Of a stretch of 8,919 nt of DNA, positions 5,103 to 8,919 are shown in pieces. The notes beneath the pieces are model-generated. The model searched no databases, was not told the DNA's origin, and worked only from the letters and a program-made list of their open reading frames with translations. The stretch lies in NCBI GenBank assembly GCA_019136335.1, contig JAGVUK010000168.1:1-8919 (forward strand), in the 5' to 3' direction. The translations under genes were made by a program, and so were the position numbers. The first letter of the stretch is position 1, and each line of letters begins with the position of its first letter. Origin of the DNA: Methanomicrobiales archaeon. GTDB taxonomy: Archaea; Halobacteriota; Methanomicrobia; Methanomicrobiales; Methanoculleaceae.

Positions 5103-5750
5103 ATGCACCATATCGACGTCCATGTGGAGAAGGACATCTACGACGTCAACAACCGCATCGCAGACGCCAACGCCGAACACCTCAGGGATCACGGTATCCG
5201 GGCGTTCGACCTCCTCGGTGCGATCGGGTCGGGGAAGACCGCCACGATCGAGCGGCTCGTCCCGCTTCTTGAGGAGCGGGGGCTCCGCGCCGGCGCCATC
5301 GCGGGAGACGTCTACGGCGACGACGACTTCAAGCGGATCGTCGCCCTCGGGATCCCGGCCTACAACGCGAACACCGGGAAGGAATGCCACCTCGACGCCC
5401 ACCTGGTGGAGCATGCCATCGAACACCTGCCGCTTGACGATATCGACGTCCTCTTCATCGAGAACGTCGGCAACATGATCTGCCCGACGGACTTCCGACT
5501 GGGTGCCGAAAAAAGGATCGTCATCGTCAGCTCCACAGAAGGGGACGATGTGGTGAACAAGCACCCGATGATGTTTCGCGGCAGTACCATCGGCGTCATC
5601 AACAAAGTCGACCTCGCCGGGTTCGTCGGCGCCAACCTCGACCGGATGGAGCAGGATATGCGCCGCTACAACCCGGAGATGCAGGTCTTCCGGACGAACA
5701 TGAAGACCGGGGAAGGTATCCGGGAACTGCTGGACGCGATCCTCGCCTGA
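5103..5750 (+). CDS. hypB: Hydrogenase nickel-incorporation GTPase HypB
   Basis: HypB is a cytoplasmic SIMIBI-class GTPase that delivers nickel, with HypA, to [NiFe] hydrogenase large subunits, which are essential in hydrogenotrophic methanogens. The 215-residue product has the P-loop GAIGSGKT (39-46), the metal-site residues Cys95 and His96 in GKECHLDAH plus Cys127 in NMICP, and NKVD (167-170) for guanine binding. Cys95, His96 and Cys127 fall at the positions I recall for the Methanocaldococcus HypB metal site. It lacks the N-terminal CxxCGC motif and His-rich stretch of many bacterial HypBs, as is normal for the archaeal type. I chose ATG 5103 (MHHIDVHVEKDIYDVN); ATGs at 5064 and 5085 are in frame but lie on or before the likely transcription start. 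No hypA is adjacent. Confidence 0.95.
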   Translation: MHHIDVHVEKDIYDVNNRIADANAEHLRDHGIRAFDLLGAIGSGKTATIERLVPLLEERGLRAGAIAGDVYGDDDFKRIVALGIPAYNANTGKECHLDAHLVEHAIEHLPLDDIDVLFIENVGNMICPTDFRLGAEKRIVIVSSTEGDDVVNKHPMMFRGSTIGVINKVDLAGFVGANLDRMEQDMRRYNPEMQVFRTNMKTGEGIRELLDAILA

Positions 5751-5756
5751 TCAGCA

Positions 5757-5790
5757 CAGTTAAATATTCCCGCCCCGAATAGTTATAGCA
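5757..5790 (+). promoter_or_regulatory. TATA-like elements upstream of rps8e
   Basis: Two candidates lie in the 105-bp gap after hypB: AGTTAAATATTCC at about 5758-5770 and AGTTATAGCA at 5781-5790. The second would give a start near 5811 and a leader of about 45 nt. This supports independent transcription of rps8e, although read-through from hypB is possible. Confidence 0.4.
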
Positions 5791-5846
5791 CTTTAACGAG
5801 AGACTGCTTTCCCACGACAGGTATCGCGTCCTCAACAGAGTATTTC

Positions 5847-5853
5847 GGTGGTC
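5847..5853 (+). promoter_or_regulatory. Ribosome-binding site of rps8e
   Basis: The GGTGGTC region resembles the archaeal anti-SD complement GGTGATC and lies a few bases before the ATG at 5856. It supports a leadered message, unlike hypB just upstream. Confidence 0.6.
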
Positions 5854-5855
5854 AC

Positions 5856-6233
5856 ATGCAGTGGCAAGGAAGATCAGTACGGAAGCCGTCGGGTGGGCGC
5901 TACCACGCCTCCCAGGGCAAGAAGAGAGCGGAGATCGGAAGAGCTCCGGCAGAGACGCACATCGGTGAAGAGCGCAAGAAGGTTGTCCGGACCTACGGGG
6001 GCAACCAGAAGGTCCGGGCCCTCAGGCTGGACTATGCGACGGTCGCGAACCCGGCGACCGGCGAGACCCGGAAGGCGAAGATCGAGGCGGTCGAGGCAAA
6101 CAGCGCCAACCCGAACTACGTCCGGCGGAGCCTCCTGACCAAAGGCGCCGTCATCAGGACGGACGCAGGACGCGCGCGGATCGTCAGCAGACCCGGTCAG
6201 GACGGCGTCGTCAACGCTGTCCTGATCGCATAA
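5856..6233 (+). CDS. rps8e: 30S ribosomal protein S8e
   Basis: The 125-residue product matches archaeal S8e along its whole length: MQWQGRSVRKPSGGRYHASQGKKR at the start, EIGRAPAETHIGEERKKVVRTYGGNQKVRALR in the middle, and NPNYVRRSLLTKGAVIRT near the end. S8e belongs to the archaeal/eukaryotic set of small-subunit proteins and binds 16S rRNA. The start ATG is preceded by GGTGGTC with a short spacer, a good Shine-Dalgarno. It follows hypB on the same strand and converges with the DsrE-like gene, leaving only 10 bp between their stops. Confidence 0.97.
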   Translation: MQWQGRSVRKPSGGRYHASQGKKRAEIGRAPAETHIGEERKKVVRTYGGNQKVRALRLDYATVANPATGETRKAKIEAVEANSANPNYVRRSLLTKGAVIRTDAGRARIVSRPGQDGVVNAVLIA

Positions 6234-6237
6234 GATA

Positions 6238-6245
6238 TCTTTTTT
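6238..6245 (+). terminator. T-run terminator of rps8e
   Basis: An uninterrupted run of T residues directly follows the rps8e stop (TAA at 6231-6233). A U-run without a required hairpin is the usual archaeal termination signal. It overlaps the last codon of the convergent DsrE-like gene. Confidence 0.55.
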
Positions 6246-6588
6246 ACGGACTCAGGTAATACCGGCCTTCCGCCTGCCTGACGACCCATTCCACAACGCC
6301 GGACGGGACAGTCTTGACATAGCCGGGGAAGTCCTCCGCCGCCAGGTTCCGGGAACGGGAAAGTGTTTGGGCAGACGACAAACCGGACACCGTACCTCGC
6401 GAGCAGGTCCATGAAGGTGGCGTCCGGGCCGCCGGCACGGAGCCCCTCCACCCTGCCGGCGTAAGCCACCACCTCGACCCCGACCGACCCCGCCCCAGGG
6501 CCGGCGATCAGGTTTTTACATTCCTCAGGGCCAGGGTCGCCCTGTCGCGCTCGCTCACCCGGATGACGACCCGCGAGGACGGCGTCAT
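6244..6588 (-). pseudogene. DsrE/DsrF-family protein gene with two frame disruptions
   Basis: Three consecutive pieces in two frames assemble into one DsrE-like protein (COG1416 type). Piece 1, from ATG 6588, reads SSRVVIRVSERDRATLALRN and meets a stop near 6512. Piece 2, shifted by one base at the A-run 6516-6512, reads NLIAGPGAGSVGVEVVAYAG and then FMDLLARYGVRFVVC. Piece 3, back in the first frame from about 6370-6350, reads RNLAAEDFPGYVKTVPSG and ends WVVRQAEGRYYLSP. The ends and order match the family (beta-strand start, R-x-VVC before a loop, VPSGVVE, RQAEGxxY). The first shift fits one missing base in a homopolymer; the second could be +1 or -2. The ATG overlaps the stop of the upstream phosphoesterase (ATGA), which fixes the start. 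DsrE proteins take part in sulfur-relay chemistry; this one's role is unknown. Sequencing error is a real alternative. Confidence 0.78.
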
Positions 6589-8024
6589 ACCGCCACCACG
6601 CTCCCGCGGAGATCGGCGCTCACGGGTCCTCTCGCCAGGTAACGCTCGAGCGCCGCGATCGCCCGGATATCGAGATCCTCCCGGTTCTCCCCGTAACTCG
6701 CCGGCACGCCCTGAGCGGTGACGAACGCGGTCCGGTAGACGGCATCCGGATCAAGCCTCTTTCCCCCCGCGAAGAACTCCTGGATACGGAGTCCGGGCGC
6801 GTTCTCGAGTTTGCAGTAGAGGTTGATTCCCGCACAGCGCTTCACATAGCCGCCCATCTGATCGTAGGGGTCCCGCGCGAAGGTCCGTTCCAGGTTCTCC
6901 TCCATCATTGCCCGCAGCTCCCGGCCTGTGATCTCGACCGTCGAGACAGGGGCGTTCATCGGGATGATGTTCCAGAGGTCGTTTACCGTGATTGGACCCG
7001 GCGGCACCGGGGCGCCGTAGCGCCAGCCGTTCGAGAACGCCATATCCGCGCCGGTGAGGTCGATGAGTGCCTGGAGGAGGAGGTTATCCATCGTGGCCTC
7101 GAGGACCGTGTTCCGGTTGAGGGCGGTCCGGGTCTCGCCGACGACCCGGGAGAGGCACTCGCGGTGCGGGTCCATTATCTTCCCGACCATCTCTTCAATC
7201 CCGGGATCGGGCCGGATCTCCTCGCCGACAACGATGAGGTCGTGGTCGAACTTCGTCACCCGCCGGTTCTCGACCGTAAGGTCAAGCCGCCCGAGGAAGG
7301 AGCCGTGGCAACCGGACTGTATGATGATGGTGTCGTTGACGATAGCCGGTTCAAAGAGGCGGTTGTGGGTGTGCCCCGAGAGGAGGACGTCGATCCCGTC
7401 CACCTCCCGGGCGAGCTTCACCTCCTGGGGAAAGCCGAGGTGCGATATCACCACGACCAGGTCCACCCCCTCGTCGTCCCGGAGCCGGGCGATGTAGCCG
7501 GGGAGTTCGGCGTTTCCGAGGGTGAAGTGGACGCCCTCCGAGAAGGACGGCGGCATCACCTTGTCAACGATTGTAGCGGCGATCCCGATGACGCCCACCT
7601 CGAGGCCGTCGGTCTCGCAGACGGTATAGGGAGGAAAGACAAGGTCGCCCGTCGCGTCGTCGTAGCAGTTGACGGCGAGTACCGGGTAGTCAAGAGCGCG
7701 GGCGACTTTCTGGAACTGCTCCGGCCCGTAGGCAAACTCCCAGTGCGCGGTCATGGCGTCGAACCCGAGAGCGTTGAGGACCGGGACGAGCGCCTCGCCC
7801 TTCGATTGGACGGCAGGGTACGTGCCGTGGATGGTGTCGCCGCAGTCAAACGCGAGCACCCGCCCTCGTTGCGCGTCCCGCGCGTCCCCGATGAGCGCTG
7901 CTATCCTGGCATACCCCCCGGCCATTCGGTATTCGGCCCGATCAGCGGCCCAGAAGAGTTCCGGGTGCAGTTCCAGGTACCCGTGCGAGTCGTTCATCTG
8001 CAGAAGCGTAAGGTGATCCGTCAT
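6585..8024 (-). CDS. Cytoplasmic 5'-nucleotidase / SoxB-like metallophosphoesterase
   Basis: This is a two-domain enzyme of 479 residues. The N-terminal calcineurin-like metallophosphatase domain (about 1-270) has LLQMNDSHG (Asp12, His14), FDCGDTIHG (Asp63), VVISHLG and SGHTHNRL. The C-terminal 5'-nucleotidase domain (about 290-479) has MDNLLLQALIDLTGADMAFSNG and the substrate-site-like DPYDQMGGYVKR. The usual GNHEFD motif is replaced by AHWEFA (His94-Trp95-Glu96). That variant, and the DPY-x-Q-x-GG segment, resemble SoxB-type thiosulfohydrolases as I recall them, rather than UshA. There is no signal or Tat peptide, so it acts in the cytoplasm. ATG 8024 is used; a TTG at 8054 in the same frame, with GGAGG about 12 nt before it, would add 10 residues. 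The stop overlaps the start of the DsrE-like gene, indicating translational coupling. The substrate could be a nucleotide or a sulfur-linked ester. Confidence 0.85.
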   Translation of the reverse strand: MTDHLTLLQMNDSHGYLELHPELFWAADRAEYRMAGGYARIAALIGDARDAQRGRVLAFDCGDTIHGTYPAVQSKGEALVPVLNALGFDAMTAHWEFAYGPEQFQKVARALDYPVLAVNCYDDATGDLVFPPYTVCETDGLEVGVIGIAATIVDKVMPPSFSEGVHFTLGNAELPGYIARLRDDEGVDLVVVISHLGFPQEVKLAREVDGIDVLLSGHTHNRLFEPAIVNDTIIIQSGCHGSFLGRLDLTVENRRVTKFDHDLIVVGEEIRPDPGIEEMVGKIMDPHRECLSRVVGETRTALNRNTVLEATMDNLLLQALIDLTGADMAFSNGWRYGAPVPPGPITVNDLWNIIPMNAPVSTVEITGRELRAMMEENLERTFARDPYDQMGGYVKRCAGINLYCKLENAPGLRIQEFFAGGKRLDPDAVYRTAFVTAQGVPASYGENREDLDIRAIAALERYLARGPVSADLRGSVVAV

Positions 8025-8116
8025 ACGGGTGCAGGGAGGGGCCGGGTGCGCCAAAAACTTTTGCGCCTCCGGTGGGATCAGATCCTTTTTACGTTCTGCG
8101 GACGTCAGTCTTAGTG
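8025..8116. promoter_or_regulatory. Divergent promoter region (SoxB-like gene / unknown gene at 8117)
   Basis: This gap of 92 bp separates divergent starts. CCTTTTTACG at about 8085-8094 is centred some 27 bp before the ATG at 8117 and could be a weak TATA box for a leaderless message. On the minus strand, CAAAAGTTTTTGG near 8062-8050 is the only AT-rich word before the ATG at 8024. Neither is a strong match. Confidence 0.3.
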
Positions 8117-8539
8117 ATGCGCAGGATATACCATCGTTTCCCCCAGTCCATCGACCTCGATTTTGAACTTGCCCGGCCGTTTGGGGATGTCCTCACCTGT
8201 ATAGCCCGGATGCACGACACCCACACGACAGCGAAGGGGGCGGACGGCCTCATCAAGGAGCGGATCCGCGTCCAGGTCGCGGACGGGCGGACAAAGTTCC
8301 TGGACCTCGACGACCTGCTGCCGATCTCCGAGATGGTCACCGAGGCTGCAGACTTTCGTGTCGGCCTGCAGAGGACGCTCCTCACCCCCGAGAAGAGGCT
8401 GCCGGTCGCGGAGAACGTCTTCTATCTCAGGATCGTCGATAAGGGGCCGGTGACGGAGTGCTACATCGCAAAGGAGGGGCGCCTGGGCGACCTGGATGCG
8501 ATGGACCTGCGAAGAATCCTTAAGGGTGCCTGCGAGTGA
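8117..8539 (+). CDS. Unrecognised protein, 140 residues, coupled to DUF2240 gene
   Basis: I do not recognise this family. The product is soluble-looking, with no signal peptide, membrane segment or cysteine cluster; its one Cys outside the last residues lies in VLTCIARMHD. It starts MRRIYHRFPQSIDLDFELARP and alternates short hydrophobic strands with charged loops (IRVQVADGRTKFLDLDDLLPI, VFYLRIVDKGPVTECYIAKEG), suggesting a beta-rich fold. The codon pattern is typical of the genome, so it is probably a real conserved gene. ATG 8117 is preferred over an in-frame start at 8072, because the upstream codons fall within the promoter gap. Its TGA overlaps the GTG start of the next gene, so the two are probably produced together. 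Confidence 0.7.
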   Translation: MRRIYHRFPQSIDLDFELARPFGDVLTCIARMHDTHTTAKGADGLIKERIRVQVADGRTKFLDLDDLLPISEMVTEAADFRVGLQRTLLTPEKRLPVAENVFYLRIVDKGPVTECYIAKEGRLGDLDAMDLRRILKGACE

Positions 8540-8919
8540 GCGTCAGGATTGCGGTTGCCGCACCGTTCAAACATATGCGCAAGGAGCGGTTGCAGAGGAG
8601 CGAGTTCGTCTTCTACATCGCCATCGACCGGAAGTGGATGAACAAGGAGCAGGCGAACCAGCTCCTGGAGCGGGCGAAGTCGGAGGGGCTTGTCGAGATG
8701 GAGGGCGGCGCCATCCGGCCGCTCTTTGACGTCGCGGAGGTCTCGATACCGCTCGGTTTCAAACCCACCTCCGATATCCTCGTCACGGAGAACCCCTCGG
8801 AGGACCTCATCGGGCGCATCGCCGCCGCGACCGGGAGACCGGCACAGGAGATCGTTGCCGAGCTCCACCGGGTCGTCGCCGACCACTTTGACGGCAACCT
8901 CCGGGTGGAGGCGGCGGCG
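8536..8919 (+). CDS. DUF2240-family archaeal protein (runs off window)
   Basis: The frame opens with GTG at 8536 inside a GTGA overlap with the preceding stop and stays open to the window edge, giving 128 visible codons. Sequence blocks RIAVAAPFKH, RSEFVFYIAIDRKWM and LFDVAEVSIPLGFKPTSDIL match what I know of DUF2240, an archaeal family of unknown function. The segment NKEQANQLLERAKSEGLVEMEGGAIRP looks like a winged-helix-type helix and strand pair, so nucleic-acid binding is possible but unproven. A GGGTG element at 8524-8528 could be its ribosome-binding site. The C-terminus is missing, so length cannot be compared. Confidence 0.75.
   Translation, partial: MSVRIAVAAPFKHMRKERLQRSEFVFYIAIDRKWMNKEQANQLLERAKSEGLVEMEGGAIRPLFDVAEVSIPLGFKPTSDILVTENPSEDLIGRIAAATGRPAQEIVAELHRVVADHFDGNLRVEAAA

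Noticed and set aside
7164..8114. Plus-strand open frame of 316 codons
   Set aside because: Antisense to the SoxB-like phosphoesterase, which has clear catalytic motifs. The plus-strand product is a charged composition artefact.

Overview
The window reads as chromosomal DNA of a GC-rich methanogenic archaeon of the order Methanomicrobiales, most likely Methanoculleus or a close relative. This rests on archaeal-only information-processing genes (transcription factor B, Gar1, SRP19, ribosomal protein S8e), an archaeal-type HypB, archaeal TATA-box promoters with probable leaderless messages, and strongly G/C-ending codons in coding regions against short AT-rich promoter islands. The genus is inferred from style and gene content, not from a database match.

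Layout. 1-633 (-) is the N-terminal part of a YhfC-type glutamic intramembrane protease that runs off the window. 705-1909 (+) is a membrane acyltransferase-3 gene broken by a perfect 113-bp tandem duplication; removing one copy restores a 363-residue protein exactly. It converges, with a 29-bp overlap, on a small cysteine-motif (C_GCAxxG_C_C) protein at 1881-2357 (-). The gene-free stretch 2358-2679 holds two diverged copies of a ~140-bp repeat unit, each with two hairpins and the 3' part of a tRNA. The upstream-coordinate copy ends in a tRNA fragment, and the other runs into the intact tRNA-Ala(CGC) at 2680-2751 (-).

2774-4023 (-) is a gar1-tfb operon read toward the tRNA gene. gar1 has a TTG start and its stop codon overlaps the ribosome-binding site of tfb. 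After an AT-rich promoter/terminator island (4024-4125) comes an srp19-PHP phosphoesterase operon (4126-5048, -). It is divergent from hypB (5103-5750, +). One TATA-like element sits about 27-28 bp from both start codons and could serve both genes. hypB is followed by rps8e (5856-6233, +).

On the other strand, 8024-6244 holds a two-gene unit: a cytoplasmic 5'-nucleotidase/SoxB-like metallophosphoesterase whose stop overlaps (ATGA) the start of a DsrE-family gene. The DsrE gene carries two frame disruptions. Finally 8117-8919 (+) holds an unrecognised 140-residue protein coupled by a GTGA overlap to an archaeal DUF2240-family protein that runs off the window.

Most of the window is housekeeping. 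The parts most worth checking are the tandem duplication in the acyltransferase, the att-like duplication of the tRNA-Ala 3' end with its hairpin repeats, the SoxB-like/DsrE pair, and the shared divergent promoter. I see no CRISPR array, transposase, integrase, toxin-antitoxin pair or restriction system here.
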